Below the pieces are notes generated by a model, which had not been told where the DNA came from, did no database searches, and saw nothing but the letters and a program-made list of their open reading frames with translations. DNA of 51,208 nucleotides. Source: Pseudobdellovibrionaceae bacterium (GTDB taxonomy: Bacteria > Bdellovibrionota > Bdellovibrionia > Bdellovibrionales > Bdellovibrionaceae). The position numbers and the translations under genes are program-made. Each line of letters begins with the position of its first letter. Position 1 is the first letter of the stretch. Location: assembly GCA_021731025.1 (NCBI GenBank), contig JAKFYD010000025.1, positions 1 through 51,208 of the forward strand, written 5' to 3'. This document shows, one piece after another, positions 34,036-44,100 of the stretch.

Positions 34036-36461
34036 TTTACGACCTTTGAATTCTGAATGTTTGATTTGTAAGCGATATCACCTAATCCCCCACCGGCACT
34101 GCGAGGATAATCCACACGTTGATGGTAAATTCCCAAAAGAATACGGATGAAAGCTGCTTCGACTTTGGAAATATCTTTCAAGGTCAATTGGCACTCATCC
34201 AATTGGCCATCGACAAACTTTCGTTGGATGATGTTCTTAACAATATTTTGCAAACGCGCCGGTGTCGGTTCATCCAGCGAGCGGGCTGCCGCTTCAATGC
34301 TATCGGCAAGCATGCACAGAGCTGCTTCGCGAAATTGCGGTTTTGGTCCTGGATAACGAAATTCATCTTCAGAAAAGTCAGGATCTTCTTCACCCTTTTG
34401 ATCCAAAGCTTTATTGTAGAAAAAAGAAATTAAAGTCGTTCCGTGATGCTGAACAATTCCATCGATGATGGGTTTTCCCAATTTGTGTTTCATGCCCATC
34501 TCGACCCCATCCTTCACGTGAGCTACCAACAGGGTACGACTCATGAAAGGTGAAATCTGATCGTGTGGATTGACACCAGGACGCTGATTCTCGATGAAAT
34601 AGTTGGCGTGCTCCATCTTTCCAATATCGTGGTAGTAGCTCATCACTTTACCCAGCAAAGGATTCGCGCCTATTTCTTCCGCGGCAGCTTCAACCATGCT
34701 TCCCACCATCATCGAGTGATGATAAGTGCCCGGCGATTTCACGAGCATGTCCTTCAGGAGAGGGTGATTCAAATTGCTGAGTTCAAGTAATTTAACATCA
34801 GTGGTGTAATTGAAGGCCGTTTCTAGAAAGGGAATAGCCACCATCGTAAACATCGAACTAAAGATTCCTCCCAAAAAACCCGCAGGCACTGCCCACCAAA
34901 TTTCACTGGAAGTGGTTTCTTGCTCCATCAAACGGACCGCAATTAAAAATGCAATCGTGAGCGCTGTAATTAAACCGGCTCTGACACCGGCTCGGTAAAT
35001 ATCATTTCTCTTTTTACAGTTGTACACTCCCCGTGCGGCAGCGATTCCACCGACCAAGCACACAATAGAAAAAGTGTAATTAAAGTCCTCCATGATTCCT
35101 AATACTAAAGCCAAGAAGGTGGTGAACAACCAAACAATTTCACCGGAAGGTATTAGTAAGCCCACCATCATCGGTCCCGCAGCGACAGGTGCTGCATAAA
35201 GAAAAACGGAATGAATCAAAGAATTCCCAAAACGACTGACGAAAGCGGCATCGGCCAAGTAAAGATAAAATTTTGTCATGATGACCACGCCCAAAATAAT
35301 GAGCTTCATCATCACCAGGTCTTTCGTTTCAATCTTAATACTTTGAAGCGAAAATCTTCGCAAATAAGAAAATTGAACTAAAAGAACCAATGTCATTAAT
35401 AAAGCCAAAGAAATAACGATCACATCTTTTCGACGATCTGATTGCAAACTTTCGATCTGCTTTAAAATCGCCATTTGAAAGGGCTGCACCACGCTGCCCT
35501 TAGCAACAACATTTTGATTGCGCTTGATGGTGATGTTGACTGGGATGACGGCTTCCCTGGCTTTCTGACGTCGGCTCGCAGTTTCTTGTTTGTTCAGAGT
35601 CAAATTCGGTACAATCAATGCGCGAGCCAAATACAACAAATTCGATCGATCACTCTCGTTCATTTTTTCGAGACTGGCTCTTTCGAGCAAAACAAAATTG
35701 TCAGGGACCTGCATATCGACAATTTCTTTTTTATTCAGAAGAAATTCGCGACCAGAATTATTTTTATGAACGACGCGCGCTGTAACTTCATGGAGCCCTT
35801 GGGAGCTGAAACGCTCTGGCGATTCGGCGATTTTTTTATCATACCAAAGATCAAGATTGCGGACGAGTGCGTTTTCAATGCGTTGATGAAATCGATTGTC
35901 GATAAGCCACTCGAAGAGATAGTCATCAATATGAGCATCTAAATCTTTTTCGAACTGACTCTTATGATTGAAAAACTCTTTAATTTGCTTTTCCCGCTGT
36001 GAGCCCCGAACTGGCCACTGAAAATCTCGGGCTAAATTTCTCATTGATCGAAAGGCGCGGTAAATGTGACTTGAAGTTCGCTCAAAAACGCCGGTGTCGT
36101 AATCATAGACAACCGGAATGGCGTATTCCGCACGCAGACGTTTTTCTTCCGTTGTGACCTCGTCAGTCATTTCAAAACTGAATGGCGAAAGCACATCCAC
36201 AGAGGCCACTTGATTGACGCGAATGTTGTGGGGAATAACCATTTGGAAAAATATCAAGTAGGACAAAACCAAACAGAATATGAATAAGAAAAGAATTCGC
36301 CGGGCCGAGTATCTTTCTTCCAGATAAACTAACCAGCGACCAAAAAATGTTTTTTCCAAACCCAGGTGCTCGGCCCAATCTAAAAATTTTAGACTGGGAT
36401 CTTCGTAATTCACCCGCGAATGGGCGGTATCCTTTTTTGGATCTTCATTTCGCGACGGCAT
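34032..36461 (-). CDS. 7TM-HD family phosphohydrolase (PgpH-like)
   Basis: This 809-residue membrane protein has a first transmembrane helix (about 50-70), a large extracytoplasmic 7TMR-HDED sensor (about 75-340) and seven transmembrane helices (about 345-545). A cytoplasmic HD domain (about 555-760) has SPGTYHHSMMVGSMVEAAAE and YYHDIGKMEHANYF (His-Asp metal site). Listeria PgpH of this family degrades cyclic di-AMP; the substrate here is unknown. The ATG at 36461 is preferred over a TTG six codons earlier because AAAGGG precedes it. It is followed at once by ybeY, as in many bacteria. Confidence 0.9.
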   Translation of the reverse strand: MPSRNEDPKKDTAHSRVNYEDPSLKFLDWAEHLGLEKTFFGRWLVYLEERYSARRILFLFIFCLVLSYLIFFQMVIPHNIRVNQVASVDVLSPFSFEMTDEVTTEEKRLRAEYAIPVVYDYDTGVFERTSSHIYRAFRSMRNLARDFQWPVRGSQREKQIKEFFNHKSQFEKDLDAHIDDYLFEWLIDNRFHQRIENALVRNLDLWYDKKIAESPERFSSQGLHEVTARVVHKNNSGREFLLNKKEIVDMQVPDNFVLLERASLEKMNESDRSNLLYLARALIVPNLTLNKQETASRRQKAREAVIPVNITIKRNQNVVAKGSVVQPFQMAILKQIESLQSDRRKDVIVISLALLMTLVLLVQFSYLRRFSLQSIKIETKDLVMMKLIILGVVIMTKFYLYLADAAFVSRFGNSLIHSVFLYAAPVAAGPMMVGLLIPSGEIVWLFTTFLALVLGIMEDFNYTFSIVCLVGGIAAARGVYNCKKRNDIYRAGVRAGLITALTIAFLIAVRLMEQETTSSEIWWAVPAGFLGGIFSSMFTMVAIPFLETAFNYTTDVKLLELSNLNHPLLKDMLVKSPGTYHHSMMVGSMVEAAAEEIGANPLLGKVMSYYHDIGKMEHANYFIENQRPGVNPHDQISPFMSRTLLVAHVKDGVEMGMKHKLGKPIIDGIVQHHGTTLISFFYNKALDQKGEEDPDFSEDEFRYPGPKPQFREAALCMLADSIEAAARSLDEPTPARLQNIVKNIIQRKFVDGQLDECQLTLKDISKVEAAFIRILLGIYHQRVDYPRSAGGGLGDIAYKSNIQNSKVVK

Positions 36462-36491
36462 ATTCCCTTTCAACTCCAAGAATGAAATAAT

Positions 36492-36497
36492 ATTATA
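36492..36497 (-). promoter_or_regulatory. Candidate -10 element of the 7TM-HD/ybeY operon
   Basis: A perfect TATAAT on the minus strand lies 30 bases upstream of the chosen ATG (36461). The -35 at the right distance (TTTCGA) is poor, so the promoter call rests on the -10 and position. Confidence 0.35.
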
Positions 36498-36574
36498 CCG
36501 AAATAAAATTTTAGTCGAAACTTGCGATGAACCGTGTTAGGAATCCGGACTTGCCCATCCAATGTCGAGGTCAC

Positions 36575-37405
36575 ATGCCACAAGCTCCTAATAAAACAAA
36601 AGAATTTCAAGGTCTAGTCGAGCTCGTCGAGGTCTTGCGCGGTCCTGAAGGCTGTCCTTGGGACAAAGAACAAACTCCCCGCACTTTGGCCCCCTATGCC
36701 ATTGAAGAAATTTACGAAATGGTCGATGCCCTCGAAAAGGAAGATGATCAAGCACTGAAAGAAGAATTAGGCGATGTTTTGTTTCAAATCGCCTTGCATG
36801 CTGAAATGGCCAAAGAACGAAAGGCTTTCACCTTCGAAGATATCTTTCAAACTCTCATCGAAAAAATGGTGCGTCGACATCCCCACGTTTTTGGGGATAT
36901 GAAAGTTAAAAACTCAGAAGAAGTTTGGCTCAACTGGGAACAAATTAAAGCCAAGGAGAAACAGCAAAGTCGCTCGTCTTTATTTTCTTCGTTGCCGGCG
37001 CATCTGCCCTCTTTGCAAAGAGCTTTTAAAATAGGTGTGAAAACTGAAAAATTGAAATTCGACTGGCCCAACACCGCCGGAGTTTTAGAAAAATTCAATG
37101 AAGAGATGGATGAGCTCTTAGCTGAAATTCCCAAATCACATTTGGAAGAAAAAAAATCATTTACACCTCGACAAATTGCGCGTCTCGAAGAAGAACTCGG
37201 CGATGTTTTGTTCACTTTAGCTCAATTAGCTCGACACTTGGATCTCGAGCCCGAGCAATGCCTGCGAAAAAGCTGCCATAAATTTGAATCTCGTTTCGAG
37301 AAAATGATGGAATTGACCCAACAAGAGAATTCAGAGTGGTCAGCACTGTCGAACTCTCAAAAAGAATCCTTCTGGAAAAAAGCCAAAGAGTTCGATAAAA
37401 AGTAA
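36575..37405 (+). CDS. mazG: MazG nucleoside triphosphate pyrophosphohydrolase
   Basis: This 276-residue enzyme hydrolyses NTPs and dNTPs to monophosphates plus pyrophosphate. It has the N-terminal MazG domain with LRGPEGCPWDKEQTPRTLAP and KEELGDVLFQIALHAEMA, and the C-terminal domain with EEELGDVLFTLAQLARHL; both carry the EExxD-type metal sites. The ATG at 36575 has GAGG four to five bases upstream and matches the family N-terminus. An earlier in-frame start lacks a Shine-Dalgarno. It is divergent from the 7TM-HD gene. Confidence 0.93.
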   Translation: MPQAPNKTKEFQGLVELVEVLRGPEGCPWDKEQTPRTLAPYAIEEIYEMVDALEKEDDQALKEELGDVLFQIALHAEMAKERKAFTFEDIFQTLIEKMVRRHPHVFGDMKVKNSEEVWLNWEQIKAKEKQQSRSSLFSSLPAHLPSLQRAFKIGVKTEKLKFDWPNTAGVLEKFNEEMDELLAEIPKSHLEEKKSFTPRQIARLEEELGDVLFTLAQLARHLDLEPEQCLRKSCHKFESRFEKMMELTQQENSEWSALSNSQKESFWKKAKEFDKK

Positions 37406-37618
37406 ACTTCTGGAAAATTTTGACGAAGTTTTTTGCACAAAAATCTTTAATTATTCCTTTGTCTTCGTCAGTTCGACGAACTTTTCTACATCGTAAATAA
37501 ATTTGCACCTTATCTTTTTCTTGAGAACTCAATCCTTTCCATTGGTTAGTTCGCCCCATAGTGAAACAGTCACCCCGAAATACAAATACTTTCCGGAGCT
37601 TAGCCTAAAACTTACGAT

Positions 37619-37654
37619 CGGGCTCGAGTCCAACTAGACTAAATGAAAGGCCCG
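37619..37654 (+). promoter_or_regulatory. Possible 5'-leader hairpin near the CglB-like ribosome-binding site
   Basis: CGGGC (37619-37623) can pair with GCCCG (37650-37654), and the inner AGTC/GACT (37627-37630 and 37637-37640) can pair around CAACTA. The base of the stem abuts the Shine-Dalgarno GGAGG (37654-37658) of the gene at 37663. Pairing could limit ribosome access; the stems are short, so this is weak evidence. Confidence 0.25.
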
Positions 37655-37662
37655 GAGGAAAA

Positions 37663-38760
37663 ATGAAAACCCAAGTACGTGTGCCCATGAACGGAATAAT
37701 GATTTATCTGCTTCTTTTACTTCTTGCAGGACTTTTAAGTGCTTGCCAAAAATCTAATGATTCCTTTTCACTCATGTCAGAGCAAACAACTTTTAAACAA
37801 AGCACAGAAATTGTTCCGCGAAAAATTGATATTCTTTGGGTCATCGATAACTCAGGCTCAATGGAAAATTCTCAAGCGAATATCGCCAATAATTTCCGTT
37901 CTTTCATTGAAAAATTCCAGCAAAAAAATTATGACTTCCAAATTGGCGTTACGACAACTGACGCTTATACGGCTTATTATTCCAATAACAACAATCTTTC
38001 CAAATTGCGAAGCGGCGCTCAGATTGGCGAATTCCCAACTGTCTACAGTGATTCTGGCGTCACTCTCATCACCAGAGACACTCCTAATATTGAAGCTACT
38101 TTTTTAACAAATATCAAACAAGGCATTTTTGGAAATGGTGACGAGCGTGCCTTCATGAGCATGCAGCACACTTTGCAAAATCCATTGAATGCCGCATTTA
38201 AGCGCCCTGGGTCTTATCTCGCAATTATTATCGTGAGTGACGAAGAGGATTTTTCACACAACGACATCAGTGGCTATTATCCTTCAGAAAATTACAATGA
38301 CCCAAAAATGTATCCTGTGCAAAACTACGTCAACTTTCTGGATGCACTCACAGAGAGCACAAGCACCGTTAGAAATTACTCGGTAAGCTCCATCTATATT
38401 CCTGATGCCGCCTGCTTAACTCAACTGCAAGCTGGCTTCGCGAAAAAAATCTCTACACGCTATCCTAAACTTTCCGAGCTCACCGGAGGGGTAAAAGCTT
38501 CCCTCTGCGGAAATTTTGCTGATTCTCTGCAATTAATTTCTGACACTGTTTTGGATTTAGCCTCAGTCTTTCCATTGGGACGCGAACCTATAGCCGAAAC
38601 GATTTTAGTTACGGTAAATGGTACGGTCGTTCCTCAAAATGCAACCAACGGTTGGACTTATGATTCCGCTACAAATTCAATTTCATTTCGTGGCGCTGCA
38701 GTTCCACCTGCAGATGCTAATATCTCAATCACCTTTGATCCCAAAACAATTAAGCAATAG
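37663..38760 (+). CDS. VWA-domain lipoprotein, CglB-like surface adhesin
   Basis: This 365-residue lipoprotein has a signal peptide with lipobox LLSAC (Cys28). A von Willebrand A domain (about 52-250) carries the MIDAS motif DNSGSM in DILWVIDNSGSMEN and a second acidic patch IIIVSDEEDF. A C-terminal region of beta-sandwich type follows (ILVTVNGTVVPQN, ISITFDPK). Myxococcus CglB, also a VWA lipoprotein, is the surface adhesin of the Agl/Glt gliding machine. The adjacent TolQ/TolR/Glt-like genes support that identification, although similarity to CglB itself was not computed. It is the first gene of the operon, with Shine-Dalgarno GGAGG. Confidence 0.8.
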   Translation: MKTQVRVPMNGIMIYLLLLLLAGLLSACQKSNDSFSLMSEQTTFKQSTEIVPRKIDILWVIDNSGSMENSQANIANNFRSFIEKFQQKNYDFQIGVTTTDAYTAYYSNNNNLSKLRSGAQIGEFPTVYSDSGVTLITRDTPNIEATFLTNIKQGIFGNGDERAFMSMQHTLQNPLNAAFKRPGSYLAIIIVSDEEDFSHNDISGYYPSENYNDPKMYPVQNYVNFLDALTESTSTVRNYSVSSIYIPDAACLTQLQAGFAKKISTRYPKLSELTGGVKASLCGNFADSLQLISDTVLDLASVFPLGREPIAETILVTVNGTVVPQNATNGWTYDSATNSISFRGAAVPPADANISITFDPKTIKQ

Positions 38761-38786
38761 GACAACAACGATGAAAAAGAGGAGAT

Positions 38787-39386
38787 ATGAAACCGGCAGC
38801 TTTCAAGAAACAAGAATCTAAATGGTATATTCTTAGGGGTGAAAATAAGTTCGGTCCTTTTGAATATGGCGCCATGCTGGCCATGATCCAAAAAGCCGAA
38901 CTCTTCGACTACAACTACATATGGGCGACGGGAATGGAGAACTGGGCCATGCTCGGCGAAGTCGAAGAATTCTCTAAAGATCGTCTCGCTTTGTTGATAC
39001 AAAGCAAGGATCCTATCAGCCATGCATTCCTGCAAAGGGGCGCCGACCGCGCAGATGTGAAAATTCCTCTCTTCGCTCACAGCGATCAGCATTTTTTCGA
39101 TGGAGACTGTGTTTCAATCAGCGACAACGGCGCGCTGGTATTGCTTAACAACCCTTTGCTTCTTCCCGGTCAAAATATTCTACTGCACTTTAAATCGACA
39201 GAATTCACGGAAAACAGCTTTAATGTTTACGCACAGATTGTCCGAAAGAATTTCAGTAGACAAAGACTTAACGTGAAATCTGGTTTGCATTACGCAGTTC
39301 GCTTCACCGAAATGCAAGAGACAGGTAAAAAGGAAATTCAAACTTTAATTAAGAATTATCACGAGTACAGAAAGGACGCAGTATGA
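38787..39386 (+). CDS. GYF-PilZ protein, candidate c-di-GMP adaptor
   Basis: This 199-residue cytoplasmic protein combines two domains. Residues about 12-60 form a GYF_2 domain (KWYILRGENKFGPFEYGAML, then ATGMENW). Residues about 85-195 look like PilZ, with RGADR (RxxxR form) and SISDNGALV ([D/N]xSxxG form), so cyclic di-GMP binding is plausible. In Myxococcus, GYF and zinc-finger modules sit on GltJ and receive signals from the gliding regulators. Here GYF is a separate protein fused to PilZ. It overlaps the TolQ-like gene by four bases (ATGA), so it is made with the motor. The function is inference from domains and context. Confidence 0.72.
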   Translation: MKPAAFKKQESKWYILRGENKFGPFEYGAMLAMIQKAELFDYNYIWATGMENWAMLGEVEEFSKDRLALLIQSKDPISHAFLQRGADRADVKIPLFAHSDQHFFDGDCVSISDNGALVLLNNPLLLPGQNILLHFKSTEFTENSFNVYAQIVRKNFSRQRLNVKSGLHYAVRFTEMQETGKKEIQTLIKNYHEYRKDAV

Positions 39387-40102
39387 TGACATTTATCAAT
39401 TTTATGAACTCTTCAGGGGTAGTCGGATGGATTATCCTTGCGACTGGAGTAGCTGGTATTGTTTTGATCGCTGAACGATCTAAAACCCTATACTTCGAAT
39501 ACGGTATAAACGTCGACGAGTTTATGAACCGCATACAAACTTTGGTTCTTGGAAAAAAATTGGACGAAGCTTTGGTTCTTTGTTCACAAATGGATAAAAA
39601 ACCATTGGCTCGAGCTTTTAAAACTATTTTGGAAAAGGCAGACCGTGACGATGAAACTATTTTTCAAAGTCATGACATCGCAATGGCTGAAGTGATGCCA
39701 CTTTACACTCGCCGTTTGCATTACCTTTCCATGTTGGCCAACGTGGCAACTTTGCTTGGTCTCTTAGGAACAATCCATGGTTTGATTCTTTCCTTCGAAG
39801 CGGTGGCGCAAGCCGACCCTGCGGCGAAACAACATTTGTTAGCGAACGGGATTTCTGTTTCGATGTATACGACAGCATTGGGTCTTGCGGTGGCGATTCC
39901 GGCAATGGTGTTTTTTTCATTCCTGACAGCAAGACAAAATCAGTTGATCGAGCAAGCGACTGAAAAATGCTCGAAGCTGACCGAGATATTAACAAGTTCA
40001 CACATGCCTCAGTTGACTCGCAATACGGTGTTTCCTGACACTCCCGTAGGACACAATTCGAATGGACCAACCCCACCGAATCCAAACTCGAAAGCATCCT
40101 GA
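39383..40102 (+). CDS. MotA/TolQ/ExbB proton-channel protein (AglR-like)
   Basis: This 239-residue inner-membrane protein has three transmembrane helices (about 10-30, 112-140 and 158-180). Family motifs are LANVATLLGLLGTIHGLI and SMYTTALGLAVAIPAM, including the channel threonine. With two TolR-like partners it forms a proton-driven motor. In Myxococcus the AglR-AglQ-AglS complex powers gliding and sporulation coat transport. The C-terminus is a proline/asparagine-rich tail. It is 39 bases ahead of the first TolR-like gene. Confidence 0.9.
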   Translation: MMTFINFMNSSGVVGWIILATGVAGIVLIAERSKTLYFEYGINVDEFMNRIQTLVLGKKLDEALVLCSQMDKKPLARAFKTILEKADRDDETIFQSHDIAMAEVMPLYTRRLHYLSMLANVATLLGLLGTIHGLILSFEAVAQADPAAKQHLLANGISVSMYTTALGLAVAIPAMVFFSFLTARQNQLIEQATEKCSKLTEILTSSHMPQLTRNTVFPDTPVGHNSNGPTPPNPNSKAS

Positions 40103-40141
40103 AAAGTGAATGCAGAGTAAGAAAGAAAAAAGGAGTTATTT

Positions 40142-40684
40142 GTGGGAACAAGAAAATTTAAGATAGAACATGCGACTGATTTCGAGCTCGATTTAGCTCC
40201 TCTGTTAGCCGTCATGGTAAAACTTGTTCCCGTACTTTTGATTTCTTCAGCCTTTGTCCAAATGATGATTATTGAAACTGAACTTCCCCAAGTGGTTCAA
40301 GAAGCCATTCAACGTCAAGAAGACCAAAAGAACGAAAAGGCTTCGATCACTTTGGAAGTCAGCACTAAGACCGGTCTTAAAATTGTGATCTTAGACAAAG
40401 GACAAAATAAGACCGACGTTGTTCCCTTTGTCGACGGAAAATTCGATTGGGTGCAAGTTCACGGTAAACTCAAAGAAGTTAAAAAATTGTATCCTGATAT
40501 TTTCAAAATAGATTTGAAACCTGATGAAGATGTTTCTTATCAAGATTTAGTCAAGATTATGGATGAAGCTCGCCGCAGTCGTGATCAGCAAAAATTTCCT
40601 GTTTACGATGCTCAGTCCGGTAAAAATGTTGAAACTGAATACATGTTTCCAGAAATTGTTTTTGCAAACACGTTCGAGGGATAA
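40142..40684 (+). CDS. TolR/ExbD-like protein lacking the membrane aspartate
   Basis: This 180-residue protein has one transmembrane helix (about 18-40) and a periplasmic ExbD/TolR-type domain. The family helix reads PLLDVLLVLL, with the Asp essential for proton flow; here it reads PLLAVMVKLV (Ala23, and Lys27 also inside the helix). The periplasmic part resembles TolR (FKIDLKPDEDVSYQDLVKIM). The start is GTG, with Shine-Dalgarno AAGGAG six bases before. It forms a pair with the next gene, which keeps the Asp. The alignment was done by eye against E. coli TolR. Confidence 0.83.
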   Translation: MGTRKFKIEHATDFELDLAPLLAVMVKLVPVLLISSAFVQMMIIETELPQVVQEAIQRQEDQKNEKASITLEVSTKTGLKIVILDKGQNKTDVVPFVDGKFDWVQVHGKLKEVKKLYPDIFKIDLKPDEDVSYQDLVKIMDEARRSRDQQKFPVYDAQSGKNVETEYMFPEIVFANTFEG

Positions 40685-40687
40685 ATT

Positions 40688-41185
40688 ATGGCACGAAGAC
40701 ATCGCTATCAGCCTCCGGGCAAAAGATCGACCACTTTCAGTCTGAACATCACTTCGATGACAGATATGTTTACTTTACTGTTAGTGTTTTTACTACAATC
40801 CTACAATACATCGGAAGTTCAAATTGAAATGACAGAAGGCCTACGCCTTCCCGCTTCGAACACTTCACTGAATCCCAATGATGGAGTCAAAGTGAACATC
40901 ACTTTGGATTCGATTAAAATTGATAAGGAAGAAATTGGTAAAATCGTTAACAGCCAAATTGACAACAAAGACTTGGACCCTCAAGACACCAGTTTCATCC
41001 TTCCACTCTTCAGAGAGCTGGATAAAATTATGAAAAGCGAAAAAGATAAAAAAATAATTAAAGAAGGCCGTATTCTTCTCCAAGCTGATGCCCGACTTCC
41101 CTATTCGACTTTACGCAAGGTTATGTACACGGCTTCGATGGCAGGTTTTCCCCAACTTAAAATGGTGACGACCGTAGGAAATTAA
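40688..41185 (+). CDS. TolR/ExbD-like protein with membrane aspartate
   Basis: This 165-residue protein has a transmembrane helix (about 22-42) in SLNITSMTDMFTLLLVFLLQ, with Asp26 at the position of the proton-carrying residue of TolR and ExbD. A periplasmic domain follows and ends in YSTLRKVMYTASMAGFPQLK, a family signature. It lies three bases after its paralogue. In Myxococcus, AglQ and AglS are the corresponding two TolR-like subunits; which of the two it matches best cannot be decided by eye. Confidence 0.88.
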   Translation: MARRHRYQPPGKRSTTFSLNITSMTDMFTLLLVFLLQSYNTSEVQIEMTEGLRLPASNTSLNPNDGVKVNITLDSIKIDKEEIGKIVNSQIDNKDLDPQDTSFILPLFRELDKIMKSEKDKKIIKEGRILLQADARLPYSTLRKVMYTASMAGFPQLKMVTTVGN

Positions 41186-41195
41186 GGATAAAAAA

Positions 41196-44100
41196 ATGAA
41201 ATTTGTTTTAACATCATTGATTTTCACCTTAAGCACTCACTCCCAAGCCAAAACGGATGACCGCGGACTATTGCCTGAAATTCGCTCGAACACGAGCAGC
41301 GAAGATGTGAATGAAAAGAACACTCTTAAATCCGAAATACTGATCACCAAAGCTGAATCTAAGGCCATTGAATCTTTACAAAGCATTCTTAAACGAAAAA
41401 AAGGATCTCCCGACGAACCCGATCTTTGGTATCGATTGGCCGAGCTTTATTCTCGTCGTTCAAAGTCTGGCCGCTTCTTTGACCTTTACACGAACGAAAA
41501 AACCAAGCGCTTAAGTTCTGTCCCAGCTGTTGTTGGAAAAAGTTCCGAGTGGACAAAAAAAGCCATCGACATTTACAGCAAAATTGAAACTCAATTCAAA
41601 AATTACCGTGATATGGATTCGGTCTTATTCAATCATGCCTTCGCACTTCAACAAATTGGACAATTGAAAGCGGCCGAAAATCTTTATATTCGCATGATTG
41701 AAACAAAACCAAAATCTCCACTAATGCCTGATGCCCTTTTGGCCCTCAGCGAGCTTCTCTACGATCAAGCCCGCTTTTCTGCGGCTTTAAATTACTTTGA
41801 AAAATTAGAAAATTACAAAGAAAGCCGTGTTTATTCCTACGGTCTTTATAAAATGGCTTGGACTTTCTACAATTTAAAAAATTCTGAAATGGCTGTTCAT
41901 AAGCTCAAAGAAGTTTTGAAACTTAATCCTCCATTGCAAGCAGGCGAAAATTTCACCAAGGGGCACTACCTTCGTAAGGAAGCACTTCGTGATTTAACTA
42001 TCTTCATTGGGGATTCCTACACTGCAACTGAACTTTATTCTTTTTTCAAAAAAATTACCGAAGGTGACGAATTGGGTACAGCGATGATTGATCTCGCTAA
42101 ATTGTACGAATCTCACAGCCGGCATAAAGATCTAAATGTTTTCCTGAATGAGTTTATTTCAAAACAAGAAGACAGTGGTCATGTTGTTACTGCGCACTTG
42201 ATGCTTGTTGATGCCAACGAAGCACTGCGTGCTCGCGACAAGGTTGTCAAACATCTGCAAATCGCCAGCGACCATTGTAAAACGGGTTCATCATGGCGTT
42301 TAAAGCAAAAAGAAACGACCTTGAACGAAGTTTGTATCAAGGAATTCCGCCAAACCAGTTTGGAAATTGCCTCGAAGTGGTGGGACATTTGGCTTAAGAA
42401 TAAACAGCATGTGGCTTTCTCGGAGCTGACTGAAAAAGCTTTCCGGGTAATTCTGGACAATGAAGAAGCTGACAAGCCCGATCTAAAAACTCGTTACGCT
42501 TTGGCTGAATTATTATTTCAATTAGCTAAATATGAAGAGGCCAGCGATCAGTATAAAGTTGTTGGTGACAAAGCCACCGAGTCGGCCATGGCCCACGACG
42601 CCACTTACGGTGCGCTCTACGCAAAAGAAAAAAGTTACGAAAAAGAAAAAAATTCTTTGAAAGACGCCCAACGCAAAGATTTAGCTTTAAATTACATCAA
42701 AAAATTTCCTAAAGGTCAGTACGTTCTTCCTATCAGTTTTAAGGTCGGTCTAATCTTTTATGAAGAAAAAAATTATGATGAAGCTATGAAATGGCTAAAG
42801 CCCATTGCTGAAAACAAGACCAATAAAGAACTTATGGTTAAAGCAGAAGATATCATCTTAGATATTTATAACCTGAAAAAAGATTATGCTGGTCTTAAAG
42901 GTTTGGCCGAAGGCTTCTTGAAGAAAAGTCCCGATGAAGCTCGCAAGAAAAATCTTAAAAAGATCAACGAAGAGGCTCACTACTCTCAAATTCAAGACTT
43001 TTCAAAAACGGCTTCGCAATTGGAAGCTTCGGACAAGCTGATTGAATTCTACAAATCACATCCTGATTCTAAATTGTCACAAACCGCCCATTGGCAGGCT
43101 TTAAGCTTACTGTTTTCTCAAGGACAAAGCGTTCGTGCTTCAGAGCTCGTTTTAGATTATGTTCAAAAATATCCTAAAGATGAAAAAAATCTCGAGGCTC
43201 TCAAGGAATCTGCAAAATCCTTTGCGGAATCTGGCCGTCTTTTAAAATCAGCACAGTTATTAACAGAAATTGCTGAAAAAGATCCAAAAAATAAAATTGC
43301 TCACCTGGAAATGGCTGCAGATTTCTACACTCTGGAAAATAAACCAGCCGAAGCGCGCAAAATTTTTAACTCTTTGCTGACTCAGGTCGATAAAAAAGAT
43401 CGCGCTCGCATGTACAACAAAATCTTAAGCAGCTTTAATGATCGCCAAGACGATCCTGAATACCAAAAAGTTGAAAGCACACTGTTGACCCAAAACATCG
43501 AGCCCTACGCCACTCAGATTTTAACTAAAAAAGCAAATTCACTGCTCAGACAAAAGAAGCATAAAGAAGCTTTTGACCTCGCTCGAAAAATTATGTCACG
43601 CGATTCCAGCGCCGAAATTCGCGCGGAGTCCCGCTTGGTTCAGGCCGAAGTCCTTGAACAAGAATTGTTTTCACAAAGTATCAAATCATCAAAAGAAGAT
43701 CGATTGGCTATGGTCCTAGCCATGAAGACCGAAAAATTAGATAAAGCCCAAACTGCTTATCTTTCAGCGACTAAAATGAATTCTGATCCTAAAATCCAGC
43801 TGCAAGCTTTCCAAGGGATCGATCGCTGTTATCAAAACTACATTGTGAGTTTAAAGAACATTGTTCCTCCGAGCACTTTGTCAGAAGAAGATCAAAAGAC
43901 ACTATTGAACGAGATTGCGAAAATCGTTGGCCCTATGGAAGAAAAACGAAATGACAATTTAAAACAAATTCAAGCTATTGCTAAGAATGCTCTTTCGAAA
44001 GAAAATCAAATCGTATGGGCTGAAATGGCCGTGGAAAATACGCCTCGACCAGTTATTAAATATCCTGACTACCCTCACTTGCAAGTCTTCTTCCCACGGA

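Noticed and set aside
37585-37630. CTAAAACTT...CGGGC considered as a flagellar sigma28 promoter
   Set aside because: The -10 GCCGATAA part is absent.
42179-42475. Minus-strand frame inside the large TPR gene
   Set aside because: Shadow frame with Ser/Lys-rich content and no supporting signals.
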